64,000 nucleotides of DNA from Bacillus gaemokensis. GTDB lineage: Bacteria; Bacillota; Bacilli; Bacillales; Bacillaceae_G. Both the position numbers and the translations under genes were made by a program. The notes below the pieces were generated by a model that was not told the DNA's origin, did not search any database, and saw only the letters and a list, made by a program, of their open reading frames with translations. Shown piece after piece: positions 18,344 to 26,204 of this stretch; position 1 is the stretch's first letter, and every line of letters begins with the position of its first letter. The stretch is from assembly GCF_001590835.1 (NCBI RefSeq), contig NZ_LTAQ01000056.1, positions 1-64,000 of the forward strand, written 5' to 3'.

Positions 18344-18781
18344 ATACTGTTTCTCTCCTTGCTTATTTTAATTAGAATAACGCCGCAAATAATAATTAAG
18401 AAGAAAGGCTATTAGAGCAAGAAATGGAATTGTAATAAATTAAAAGCCAATTTAAATAATCTCCTGTGCAAGGTATTCGTCCACACACTGTTCCGTTTTC
18501 AGATAAAAATGGATTTTTTTGAAGTGAATAATGATAAGTAGCTATACATGCACTAACGATAGCGAGAACTAAGCTGTAAATCCCAATTCTATAATCTTTT
18601 CGAATAATAGCCGTTCCTAACAAAAGAACTAGTGGATACATGAGAATGCGTTGATACCAGCATAATGTACAGGGTTCATATTTCATTATTTCAGAAAGAT
18701 ACAAACTCCCAAGGGTTGCGATAAGAGAAACACACCAGCTACTAAACAATATGTATTCTAATTTTTTTCTGTATTGTTCAT
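18340..18781 (-). pseudogene. bdbC: bdbC-like (DsbB family) membrane oxidoreductase, several frameshifts
   Basis: The original frame probably began at ATG 18781 (MNNTEK) and is broken in a run of seven A about 20 bases in. The middle, 18749 to about 18435, is intact: ATLGSLYLSEIM, the CTLCWYQRI quinone-linked CxxC, and the outer loop VCGRIPCTGDYLNW. After that an extra base gives a false end at 18396, while the true continuation FITIPFLALIAFLL and then IIICGVILIKIS appears in two successive other frames, closing at 18340. At least three indels are needed. DsbB/BdbC proteins reoxidise the thioredoxin-like partner using quinone. Confidence 0.8.
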
Positions 18782-18784
18782 GAC

Positions 18785-19215
18785 GTTAACCTTCCTTGTT
18801 TAAGAGATAGACATAATGTTATAAATACTCTTAGAAATAGAATATAAAAAATACAGTTTACAAAATGATTAGCTCGAGAGTTATTATAAAATGTGTTTTT
18901 ATTTTTTATATTGAGAAAATTCTAGCTTTATAAAATCTTATAGAAGAATAAAATAAATAAGCGCAGATAAGTTTAAAGTAGGAGGTATTCTTTAGAGGAA
19001 AAATGCTAATATATATCTATAATTCTCTTAATCTGTATAAAAGAATGTTTTTGTAGAATCTATCATAATTTGCGTGGATAGTATTGTAATCAACATAAAA
19101 ACGAAAAAATGTATCAAAGTTCCTTGTTTTTTCTTTACGATCTAAGTGTGAGCAAATGGTTATGTAAATAAAACAAAACTTGTTATAATAAAAATGAAAT
19201 CGTTCTCATAAATGG
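18785..19215. other. AT-rich gene-free stretch
   Basis: No convincing frame. The best ribosome-like site (GGAGG near 18981) leads only to a 16-codon frame. A TATAAT-like box at about 19184-19189 could be the -10 for the oxidoreductase gene. Confidence 0.4.
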
Positions 19216-19224
19216 AGGGAATAT

Positions 19225-20253
19225 ATGAAAAAAATAGGCGTAGGGATTGTAGGATTTGGATTTTCTAGTACAACATTTCACATCCCTTTATTACAAACGA
19301 TTAGTGAATATGATATTCGTGCTATCGTATCTTCAAAAGAAGAGATAGTGAAACAAGCATTACCAACTGTACAAGTTATTAGCACAATTGAAGAATTAGT
19401 AAAAAGAAATGATATAGATCTTGTTGTCATTACTTCACCAAATACAACACATTTTCCATTTGTGAAAGAGGCTATTGTACATGGGAAACATGTTGTGGTA
19501 GAAAAACCATTTGTCGTTTCAGTTGAAGAAGGAGAAGAGCTCATTGCATTGGCGAAAAAACATGATGTAGTCGTTAGTGTGTATCATAATCGTCGTTTTG
19601 ATAATGATTTTTTAACAATAAAGAAGGCAATTGAAGAAAAACAAATTGGAAATGTGTATACATATGAAGCGCATTTTGATCGGTTCCGTCCTCATGTGCG
19701 TGATCGTTGGCGAGAAAAGAATTTACCAGGGTCTGGTATCTTATATGATCTAGGATCTCATTTAATTGATCAAGCTCTTTATTTGTTTGGAAAGCCGGAT
19801 GTTGTCAGTGCAGATGTAGTAAAGCAACGACCAGGAGCAGAGACTGATGATTATTTCCACATTGTACTTCATTATGGGGTAAAACGTGTTATTTTACATA
19901 GCAGTAGTTATGTAAAGCATGCAGGACCGCATTTTAATGTCCACGGAGATAAAGGTTCGATTGTGAAATATGGTATGGATTCACAAGAAGAACAATTGAA
20001 AGCTGGTATGAAGCCAGGCGATACTGGATATGGAGAAGATAGTGAAAGTAATTTTGCTGTTTTAGAAGCAGAAGAAGAGATGCATCGTATTCCGACAGAA
20101 GTTGGATGCTATGACATGTATTATAAAGGAATTCGAGATAGTATTGTAAATGGGGTGCCAGTTCCTGTAACAGCGGAAGAAGGTTTACAAGTTATCCGTG
20201 TTATTCAAGCAGCTATTGAAAGTAATGAAACAGGTAGAGTCATTTCATTATAG
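19225..20253 (+). CDS. Gfo/Idh/MocA family NAD(P)-dependent oxidoreductase, IolW/YvaA-like
   Basis: 342 residues. The Rossmann nucleotide site is at the start (GVGIVGFGFSS), the EKP motif near residue 93 carries the catalytic lysine (VVVEKPF), and the C-terminal alpha/beta substrate domain contains YHNRRFDNDFLTIKK and LYDLGSHLIDQAL. These strings closely follow B. subtilis IolW (YvaA), which oxidises scyllo-inositol with NADP+. The substrate here is inferred and could be another polyol. TGGAGGG precedes ATG. It stands alone with its own terminator. Confidence 0.87.
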   Translation: MKKIGVGIVGFGFSSTTFHIPLLQTISEYDIRAIVSSKEEIVKQALPTVQVISTIEELVKRNDIDLVVITSPNTTHFPFVKEAIVHGKHVVVEKPFVVSVEEGEELIALAKKHDVVVSVYHNRRFDNDFLTIKKAIEEKQIGNVYTYEAHFDRFRPHVRDRWREKNLPGSGILYDLGSHLIDQALYLFGKPDVVSADVVKQRPGAETDDYFHIVLHYGVKRVILHSSSYVKHAGPHFNVHGDKGSIVKYGMDSQEEQLKAGMKPGDTGYGEDSESNFAVLEAEEEMHRIPTEVGCYDMYYKGIRDSIVNGVPVPVTAEEGLQVIRVIQAAIESNETGRVISL

Positions 20254-20256
20254 ACC

Positions 20257-20287
20257 ATAAAAAGACACGATTTCGTGTCTTTTTTAT
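20257..20287 (+). terminator. Terminator after oxidoreductase gene
   Basis: ATAAAAAGACACGA pairs with TCGTGTCTTTTTTAT around a two-base loop; the T run is within the 3' arm. Confidence 0.88.
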
Positions 20288-20342
20288 GATTTTCGGGATT
20301 GAAATATACGTTTAATTCGATTAGATATACAATAAAATTCTT

Positions 20343-20525
20343 TTAGTATTTATTAAAAAAATTTTTAATTGCTTCTAACCGTATATTATGGCTACATTGC
20401 TCACAATTGTATTTTCCATTTCTATTTTCTTTAAAGCGTTTGTATATTTGAGTTCCTTCGTATACCTTAAATATTTGTCTACAACTCATACAAATTACCT
20501 CATAAAAAAGCTTATTATGTGGCAT
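20343..20525 (-). CDS. Small zinc-ribbon-like protein (60 aa), DUF2197-like
   Basis: 60 residues with two CxxC pairs (CMSC near residue 12, CEQC near residue 41), spaced as in a zinc ribbon, and a basic middle (YKRFKENRNGKYN). It resembles the uncharacterised DUF2197 (YlaI-like) family by memory. AAAGGAG lies 8 bases ahead of ATG, so translation is credible. Function unknown; nucleic-acid binding is possible. Confidence 0.7.
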   Translation of the reverse strand: MPHNKLFYEVICMSCRQIFKVYEGTQIYKRFKENRNGKYNCEQCSHNIRLEAIKNFFNKY

Positions 20526-20556
20526 GTAATATTCTCCTTTGATATTAATAAGTTAT

Positions 20557-21165
20557 TTAATTTTTGTGATTCATATTTTCAGGGTTAGAAAGCCCATAGA
20601 AAAACATCGTAACAATATCTTGAATATGTTTTTCGCGATCTCCTTCCAACAATTGAAGCCCGTAGTCATCACCAAGTTTACTAAACATTTGAATGTATAG
20701 TAACATCATTTCTTTTGAAAGGTTGGGGTTAATTTCATTTTTACGCTGCGCATTTTCTAATATCTCTAAAAACCAAGGCAGAACCGTTTCGTTTTGATAA
20801 CCATATATAAACGCACGAAGCTCCGGATCTTTTTGGATTACTTGCAACAGCATGTCGGGGTGAAATATACCGCCTCTTTCCATCTTCCTAACAATCATTT
20901 TATGCATCATTTCATGAAAAGGCATGTTTTCGGATGCTAGCTCTTGATAGAATTGAAACTCAGTTGTCGCAAATTCTTGAATAAGCTCTCTAAAAAGAGC
21001 ATCTTTACTCCCAAAATGATTATAAATGGTAACTTGCGATACTTTTGCTTCTTTTGCAATATCCTCTATTTTTACTTCGTTAAATCCACGTTCGGAAAAT
21101 AATAATAATGCGGCATCTTTAATGGCACGTTTTTTCTTTTCTTTTACTTTTTCAAAACCGTTCAA
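20557..21165 (-). CDS. TetR-family repressor of the adjacent ABC exporter
   Basis: 202 residues from TTG 21165 with GAGGTG six bases upstream; the longer frame to 21267 runs through the operator and is unlikely. The N-terminal helix-turn-helix is typical (IEDIAKEAKVSQVTIYNHFGSKDALF, within residues 25-55). The C-terminal ligand domain is helical. It is divergent from an ABC transporter pair, and two matched inverted repeats lie in between, one overlapping its own probable promoter (TTGTTT, 17 bp, TATATT). It therefore likely represses both itself and the exporter until a ligand binds. The ligand is unknown. Confidence 0.9.
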   Translation of the reverse strand: MNGFEKVKEKKKRAIKDAALLLFSERGFNEVKIEDIAKEAKVSQVTIYNHFGSKDALFRELIQEFATTEFQFYQELASENMPFHEMMHKMIVRKMERGGIFHPDMLLQVIQKDPELRAFIYGYQNETVLPWFLEILENAQRKNEINPNLSKEMMLLYIQMFSKLGDDYGLQLLEGDREKHIQDIVTMFFYGLSNPENMNHKN

Positions 21166-21209
21166 TACAATCACCTCACTTAAAATATACAAGGAAATGA
21201 AGATGAAAA

Positions 21210-21253
21210 CAATATTTTTGAAATATGGACATATAAATATTTCAAAAATATTG
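21210..21253. promoter_or_regulatory. TetR operator 1
   Basis: A perfect inverted repeat: CAATATTTTTGAAATAT (21210-21226) and its complement (21237-21253), 10-base spacer. It abuts the -35 of the exporter promoter (TTGCGG at 21254) and covers the repressor's own -35 on the other strand. Confidence 0.8.
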
Positions 21254-21282
21254 TTGCGGATATACATGAAGAGGAGTACAAT
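21254..21282 (+). promoter_or_regulatory. Sigma-A promoter of the ABC exporter
   Basis: TTGCGG (21254-21259), 17 bp, TACAAT (21277-21282). It lies exactly between the two inverted repeats. Confidence 0.65.
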
Positions 21283-21284
21283 AA

Positions 21285-21316
21285 TTTTGAAATATAAACT
21301 ATAAAATATTTCAAAA
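21285..21316. promoter_or_regulatory. TetR operator 2
   Basis: The half-site TTTTGAAATAT (21285-21295) and its complement (21306-21316) again have a 10-base spacer. It starts 3 bases after the -10, over the transcription start, and shares its half-site with operator 1. Confidence 0.78.
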
Positions 21317-21330
21317 AATGAGGTGGAATA

Positions 21331-22224
21331 ATGATTTTAGTCCAAAATGTCACAAAACAGTTTTCGAATGGGAAAGGTTTATTTGATATTACCTTCCAAG
21401 TAAAAGAAGGTGAAGTCTTCGGTTACCTAGGACCAAACGGGGCTGGAAAATCAACAACAATCCGTAATTTGATGGGATTTATAAAGCCGACAGCTGGTCA
21501 TGCTGCAATCTTCGGATTAGATTGTTGGAATGAAGCTGCGAAAATTCAACGAGAAGTTGGGTATTTACCAGGAGAAATTTCTTTTATAGAAGGAATGAAC
21601 GGATTAGAATTTTTAAAACTTATGCAAGGTATGCGTGGATTAAAGCAGATAAAACGTCGCGATGAGCTCATTGAAAGATTACAATTCGATGTGAAAACAC
21701 CGATTCGAAAAATGTCTAAAGGGATGAAACAAAAAGTGGGGATTGTAGCTGCATTTATGCATGATCCAGAAGTCTTAATTTTAGATGAGCCGACATCAGG
21801 GTTAGATCCACTTATGCAGCAAATTTTTATTGATTTAATACTAGAAGAGAAACAAAAAGGAAAGACAATCTTGATGTCTTCACATATTTTTACAGAAATT
21901 GAGCGGACATGTGACCGGGTGGCTATTATTAAAGATGGTCGTCTTGTAACAGTGGAAAATATCCATGATTTACAAGGGATGAGAAGACAGGTAATGGATG
22001 TAACATTGTCTTCTTCAGAAGAGATACGCTCGTTACAAAAGACAAATTTACAATTTGAAACTACGAAGGGAAATACGGCATCAATTATTGTGCAGGGGAA
22101 TTATCAGGAAGTATTACAAACACTTGCACAATACAATGTAAAAGCACTTCAAACGAGGGCAATGGATTTAGAGTACTTATTTATGCATTATTATGATGCG
22201 AAAGAAGGTGCCAAGCATGAATAA
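21331..22224 (+). CDS. ABC transporter ATP-binding protein
   Basis: 297 residues. Walker A GPNGAGKST (residues 34-42), signature SKGMKQK, Walker B VLILDEPTSGLDPL, then a helical extension typical of drug or antibiotic exporter ATPases. GAGGTGG precedes ATG. Its last 8 bases overlap the permease gene, so the two are co-translated. Energises the ABC-2 permease that follows; the substrate is unknown but is probably the TetR inducer or a related compound. Confidence 0.93.
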   Translation: MILVQNVTKQFSNGKGLFDITFQVKEGEVFGYLGPNGAGKSTTIRNLMGFIKPTAGHAAIFGLDCWNEAAKIQREVGYLPGEISFIEGMNGLEFLKLMQGMRGLKQIKRRDELIERLQFDVKTPIRKMSKGMKQKVGIVAAFMHDPEVLILDEPTSGLDPLMQQIFIDLILEEKQKGKTILMSSHIFTEIERTCDRVAIIKDGRLVTVENIHDLQGMRRQVMDVTLSSSEEIRSLQKTNLQFETTKGNTASIIVQGNYQEVLQTLAQYNVKALQTRAMDLEYLFMHYYDAKEGAKHE

Positions 22225-23023
22225 ACAGTTATTCTTGGCTAGCATGAAGGAGAATCAAAAAAATATATGGAGTTACTCAATTGGCTCGGCTCTTTATTTG
22301 TGGTTATTAATTTGGGTATTTCCGTCACTCGTATCTGCAAAAGGATTAAACGAAATGATGGCTGCCATGCCTGATAGTTTAAAAAAGATTGCTGGTATGG
22401 AGAATCCAATCCAAAATGTAAATGATTTTTTAGCTGGTAAATATTACGGTATGTTGTTTATTATTATTTTAACGATTTTTAGTGTAACGGTTGCGACGCA
22501 TTTAATGGCTCGGTATGTAGATAAAGGAGCAATGGCTTATTTGTTAGCAACTCCTGTATCAAGAGTGAGAATTGCCATTACACAAGGGGCCGTTCTTGTT
22601 CTTGGATTGCTAATTATTGTACTTGTTACGTATGGGTCCGGTGTACTTGGAGCAGAGTGGTTCTTGAAAGACAATAATTTAAATCAAGAATTATTCTTTA
22701 AGATGAATCTAGTCGGAGGCCTCATATTTTTAGTAGTCAGTGCCTATTCATTTTTATTTTCTTGCTTGTTTAATGATGAACGAAAGGCGCTTAGTTATTC
22801 AGCTAGTGTAACAATCCTCTTTTACTTATTAGATATAGTAGGGAAATTAAGTGATAAGTTAGAATGGATGAGACATATATCACTATTTACGTTGTTCCGT
22901 CCAGAAGAAATTGTTGCAGGGACATATAACATATGGCCGGTAAGTATTGGGTTAGTATGCGGAGCAATTTGTATCTTTTTAGTAGCGATTATATTGTTTA
23001 AGAAGAGAGATTTGCCGTTATAG
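22217..23023 (+). CDS. ABC-2 type exporter permease
   Basis: 268 residues from ATG 22217, inside the end of the ATPase gene. Six membrane segments by eye, with a large outer loop after the first (residues about 40-85) and a conserved ending VAIILFKKRDLPL. This is the layout of ABC-2 permeases of the antibiotic-exporter type. It forms the pore with the preceding ATPase. A terminator follows. Confidence 0.88.
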   Translation: MNKQLFLASMKENQKNIWSYSIGSALYLWLLIWVFPSLVSAKGLNEMMAAMPDSLKKIAGMENPIQNVNDFLAGKYYGMLFIIILTIFSVTVATHLMARYVDKGAMAYLLATPVSRVRIAITQGAVLVLGLLIIVLVTYGSGVLGAEWFLKDNNLNQELFFKMNLVGGLIFLVVSAYSFLFSCLFNDERKALSYSASVTILFYLLDIVGKLSDKLEWMRHISLFTLFRPEEIVAGTYNIWPVSIGLVCGAICIFLVAIILFKKRDLPL

Positions 23024-23037
23024 ATGAATAGATTCGA

Positions 23038-23080
23038 GAAGATAGTTAGTTCGTAAAGAATTAACTATCTTTTTGTTTTT
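23038..23080 (+). terminator. Terminator after ABC exporter
   Basis: AAGATAGTTAGTTC pairs with GAATTAACTATCTT (one wobble), then a T-rich tail. Confidence 0.82.
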
Positions 23081-23101
23081 TTTACAAATTTTATAAAAAA
23101 A

Positions 23102-23156
23102 TGAACCTTTTATCCCACTAATCCATCTAATAAGTGTAAAGTTTTATTAGATGGAT
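23102..23156 (+). promoter_or_regulatory. ECF-type promoter overlapping a perfect 13-bp inverted repeat
   Basis: TGAACC (23102-23107), 16 bp, CATCTA (23124-23129) resembles ECF sigma promoters (TGAAAC-type -35, CGTCTA-type -10), so the sigma gene may drive itself. ATCCATCTAATAA (23121-23133) and its perfect complement (23144-23156) form a hairpin with a 10-base loop that includes the -10. It could be an operator or a leader structure just ahead of the ribosome site. Confidence 0.5.
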
Positions 23157-23176
23157 ATAAAGCGGGAGGGCCGACA

Positions 23177-23710
23177 GTGAAAGTAATACCTTTATATAAA
23201 ACGATAGTAAAAGAAGAGAGCGATGTTTCTTTAGCTAAAAAAGGTAATCATGAAGCATTTGTCTCACTCATACATACACATAAAGTTAAGCTTTACCGAA
23301 TTGCAAAAGCAATGTTATATGATGAAGCTGATATAGAAGATGCCATACAAACAACAATTTTGAAAGCTTATGAAAATATAAAAAAGCTTAAAAATGAAGA
23401 GTTTTTTCAAACATGGTTAATCCGAATTTTAATTAATTACTGTAATGAAATGATACGATCGCATAAAAAAGTAACCAGAATAGAAGAGAGTAACTATCAT
23501 ATGGTAGCATTTGATCATTATGAAGACATAGACCTTCATAATGCGATTCAGTCTTTAAATGAAGAATTAAGAGCTGTAACAGTGCTGTATTATTATGAGG
23601 ATATGAATCAAGAGAATATCGCAACGCTGTTAGAAATTCAAAAAGGAACGGTTAAATCAAGACTATCACGTGCGAGGGAACAACTACAGAAACTATTAAA
23701 AATGGAATAG
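23177..23710 (+). CDS. ECF-type RNA polymerase sigma factor
   Basis: 177 residues from GTG (GGGAGGG upstream). Sigma region 2 spans about residues 22-90 (ADIEDAIQTTILKAYENI), region 4 about 115-172 (NQENIATLLEIQKGTVKSRLSRAREQL, a helix-turn-helix). Such sigma factors direct envelope-stress genes and are held by a membrane anti-sigma factor, here probably the next gene, which starts 12 bases later. The upstream promoter looks ECF-like, suggesting autoregulation. Confidence 0.93.
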   Translation: MKVIPLYKTIVKEESDVSLAKKGNHEAFVSLIHTHKVKLYRIAKAMLYDEADIEDAIQTTILKAYENIKKLKNEEFFQTWLIRILINYCNEMIRSHKKVTRIEESNYHMVAFDHYEDIDLHNAIQSLNEELRAVTVLYYYEDMNQENIATLLEIQKGTVKSRLSRAREQLQKLLKME

Positions 23711-23722
23711 GGGGTGTATACG

Positions 23723-24721
23723 ATGGATAAGGAAAAGTTGTTTGATGAGAAGTTAAAAAAGCGAATAGAAAAGGAAAACGTATTGTTACCAGAGCAGTTG
23801 AATCAGAAAATTAATAATACATTACATAATATTCCGGTTAAAAAGAAGTCTTATAAAGTGCAAGCCATAATGGTTAGTGCGGCAATAATGATATTATCGA
23901 TTATTTCTATGTTTGAATTTTCCGTGCAGAGTTTTGCGCAAAAAGGGGGAGTTCTTGAATATATAACGAAAAAAGCATTTTCAGATTATGAGAATGAAGA
24001 AGAGACAAAGTCTAATGTGAGTTATCCTGAAAAAGAAAAGATTCATCAAAAAATGCTCGATTCGATCGATCATTTTAAAAGTGTAACAGGTCAATTTGAA
24101 GAATATTCTAGTTCATCGCGCCTTATTACTACGTATAAGTATGCAATAGATACGGAGAGTAAGAGGGGAATTTCTTCTAAAGAGGATCGTCAGTCAAAGA
24201 AAATAACAGCTTTATATACAGAAGGGAAAAAACAAGAATTTAATGATAAAGATGCTACTTATAAAGAAATAAATTGGAAGCCCGAACCGAAAAATAAAGA
24301 ATTAATAAAGTTAACTCCTACCGAAAGAGCTTTTAATAAAGTAGGAGAGAAAAAGCGGTATGACGGTGAGTATATAGGATTTGCTAAATACAGTATTCAA
24401 TCAGAGTTTGCTGATTTGTTAATTAGATATAAAGATTGGAGCTTTAAAGAAACAAAGTATCTTGGATTAGACTGTTACAGAATAGAGGGTGTGATAAACA
24501 TAGAGATGCCTGTAAGTACATCGGAAGATTTACGGGGGAACTTCGAAATGGTTGTAGATAAAAATACAGGGATTATGCTGAATTTTCTTAGTTTTCATAA
24601 TGGGAGAATTCAATATTCTATTACTACAGAAAAGATACAAATAAATAAGGGAATCGATGAAAGAGTATTTCAAAAAGATGTTTCGTCATACGAAAAGCTG
24701 AAAAATATATTGGATAAATAA
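23723..24721 (+). CDS. Probable membrane-bound anti-sigma factor with RseB-like outer domain
   Basis: 332 residues from ATG 23723 (GGGGGT upstream). A charged cytoplasmic N terminus (about 1-45) is followed by one membrane segment (about 46-65, AIMVSAAIMILSIISMFEF) and a large outer domain. That outer part has alternating beta-strand character and an FEMVVDKNTGIMLNF segment typical of lipoprotein-sorting or RseB-like folds. Position directly after an ECF sigma gene and this topology make it the likely anti-sigma factor. The N-terminal part lacks a HCC-type zinc motif. Confidence 0.72.
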   Translation: MDKEKLFDEKLKKRIEKENVLLPEQLNQKINNTLHNIPVKKKSYKVQAIMVSAAIMILSIISMFEFSVQSFAQKGGVLEYITKKAFSDYENEEETKSNVSYPEKEKIHQKMLDSIDHFKSVTGQFEEYSSSSRLITTYKYAIDTESKRGISSKEDRQSKKITALYTEGKKQEFNDKDATYKEINWKPEPKNKELIKLTPTERAFNKVGEKKRYDGEYIGFAKYSIQSEFADLLIRYKDWSFKETKYLGLDCYRIEGVINIEMPVSTSEDLRGNFEMVVDKNTGIMLNFLSFHNGRIQYSITTEKIQINKGIDERVFQKDVSSYEKLKNILDK

Positions 24722-24782
24722 AAGATTTGTGATGGTGCTAATTTTTAATTTACAGACAACAATAAATTTCGGGGGAAACAAT

Positions 24783-25835
24783 ATGGAGAATCATTTGAGT
24801 TCACGTGAAAAAAAGAATAAGAGAAAATTTAAAAAAAGAAAGGTGATAGGAGTATGTTTAGGAATTATGCTAGTATGCGGGATTGGATATGGTACGTATC
24901 TATATAATAAGGCTTCTAATGCGGCGAAAAAAGCTTCTCTCAGTCTAGCTCGTGGTGAGAAATCGGATTTACGCGAGGAAGCTGTAAAGCCAATAACAAA
25001 TAATGTCTCTCTTTTAATCATGGGAATTGATGAAAATCAAGAGCGTCAAAAGGAATATAATGGCGCTTTTCATACAGATGCCTTATTACTAGCTACTTTT
25101 AATAAAGATGATAAGACGGTTAAGTTAACAAGTATCCCTCGTGATACGTATACATATGTTCCAATTGAAAAGAAAAAAGATAAAATAACACATGCGTATG
25201 GAAGGGGATTTGTAAAGAACGGAAAGGATGGTGGACCACAAGCTTCTGTTGAGGCAGTAGAAAAATTATTGCATGTACCAGTGGATTATTTTGTGAAATT
25301 TAATTTCAATTCATTTATAAAAGTTGTGGATGGTTTAGGGGGGATTGAAATAGATGTTCCGGTTGAATTTACTGAACAAAACAGTAAAGATGAGCCTGAT
25401 GCTATTCATCTAAAAAAAGGGGTGCAATCCTTAACTGGGGAACAAGCGCTTGCTCTTGCTAGAACACGTCATATTGATAATGATGCTATGCGTGGGCAAC
25501 GCCAACAGCTTGTTATTGAGGCGATTTTGAATAAATTAAAAAGCGTTGGATCTATTACAAAAGTAGGAAAGATGATTGACGCCGTTGATGGTGATTTTAA
25601 GACAAATTTAAACTTAGATGATATCCTGTCATTTTATAAGTATGGATTAAATGCTTCAATTGATAAAATACAATTAGCTGGCGATGACTTATATTTACCA
25701 AATGGTCCGAAGGGAGAACGCGTATATTATTATAATCCAGATATAAAGAGTTTAAGAGAACTTAGTAGTACACTGCGAAAACATCTTGGCTTAAGTGAAC
25801 AACAAGTAGAAAAAGAGGACAATGAAGAAAATTAG
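24783..25835 (+). CDS. LytR-CpsA-Psr family cell-wall glycopolymer ligase
   Basis: 350 residues from ATG 24783, after GGGGG. A basic cytoplasmic start (KKNKRKFKKRK) is followed by one membrane segment (about 19-40) and the LCP domain: LLIMGIDENQ, HTDALLLATFN, LTSIPRDTYTYVP, DGLGGIEIDVPV, LTGEQALALARTRH with the conserved Arg and Asp residues. LCP enzymes transfer teichoic acid or other phosphate-linked polymers from lipid carrier to peptidoglycan. Lying 61 bases after the anti-sigma gene, it may belong to the same envelope-stress operon. Bacilli carry several paralogues; which one is unclear. Confidence 0.9.
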   Translation: MENHLSSREKKNKRKFKKRKVIGVCLGIMLVCGIGYGTYLYNKASNAAKKASLSLARGEKSDLREEAVKPITNNVSLLIMGIDENQERQKEYNGAFHTDALLLATFNKDDKTVKLTSIPRDTYTYVPIEKKKDKITHAYGRGFVKNGKDGGPQASVEAVEKLLHVPVDYFVKFNFNSFIKVVDGLGGIEIDVPVEFTEQNSKDEPDAIHLKKGVQSLTGEQALALARTRHIDNDAMRGQRQQLVIEAILNKLKSVGSITKVGKMIDAVDGDFKTNLNLDDILSFYKYGLNASIDKIQLAGDDLYLPNGPKGERVYYYNPDIKSLRELSSTLRKHLGLSEQQVEKEDNEEN

Positions 25836-26075
25836 TAATATCTTTTAAAGTAGACACATATCGTGATCTGCTTTTTTATTTTGTTAAGAAAAGATTTTTT
25901 AGATTTATACATTATTTATTAACAATAATTTACAAGGGTTTTATTTAAAATTGGAATAAATAGAAGAAAGACAGTACGTTCGTAGTAATAATAAAAAACT
26001 TTATATTAACGTAACAGAATGTTTATAAATATTACTGCAATAAAATAATTTTTTAAAAATTTTCAATAATAATAC

Positions 26076-26162
26076 TTTACAAAATGCGAAAAATTAGTAA
26101 AATAATAATTAATAGAAATCTTCTGATGAATATATAAAGAAAATTAGAATTATCAGAAAATT
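26076..26162 (+). promoter_or_regulatory. Promoter and CodY-like box of OppA-like gene 1
   Basis: TTTACA (26076-26081), 16 bp, TAAAAT (26098-26103). AATTATCAGAAAATT (26148-26162) differs from the CodY consensus AATTTTCWGAAAATT at one position. The box lies downstream of the start site, so CodY would act as a roadblock. Confidence 0.65.
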
Positions 26163-26204
26163 TACTAAACTAGGAACGTACAGGAATTAGGGAGGGTACA
26201 AAAA

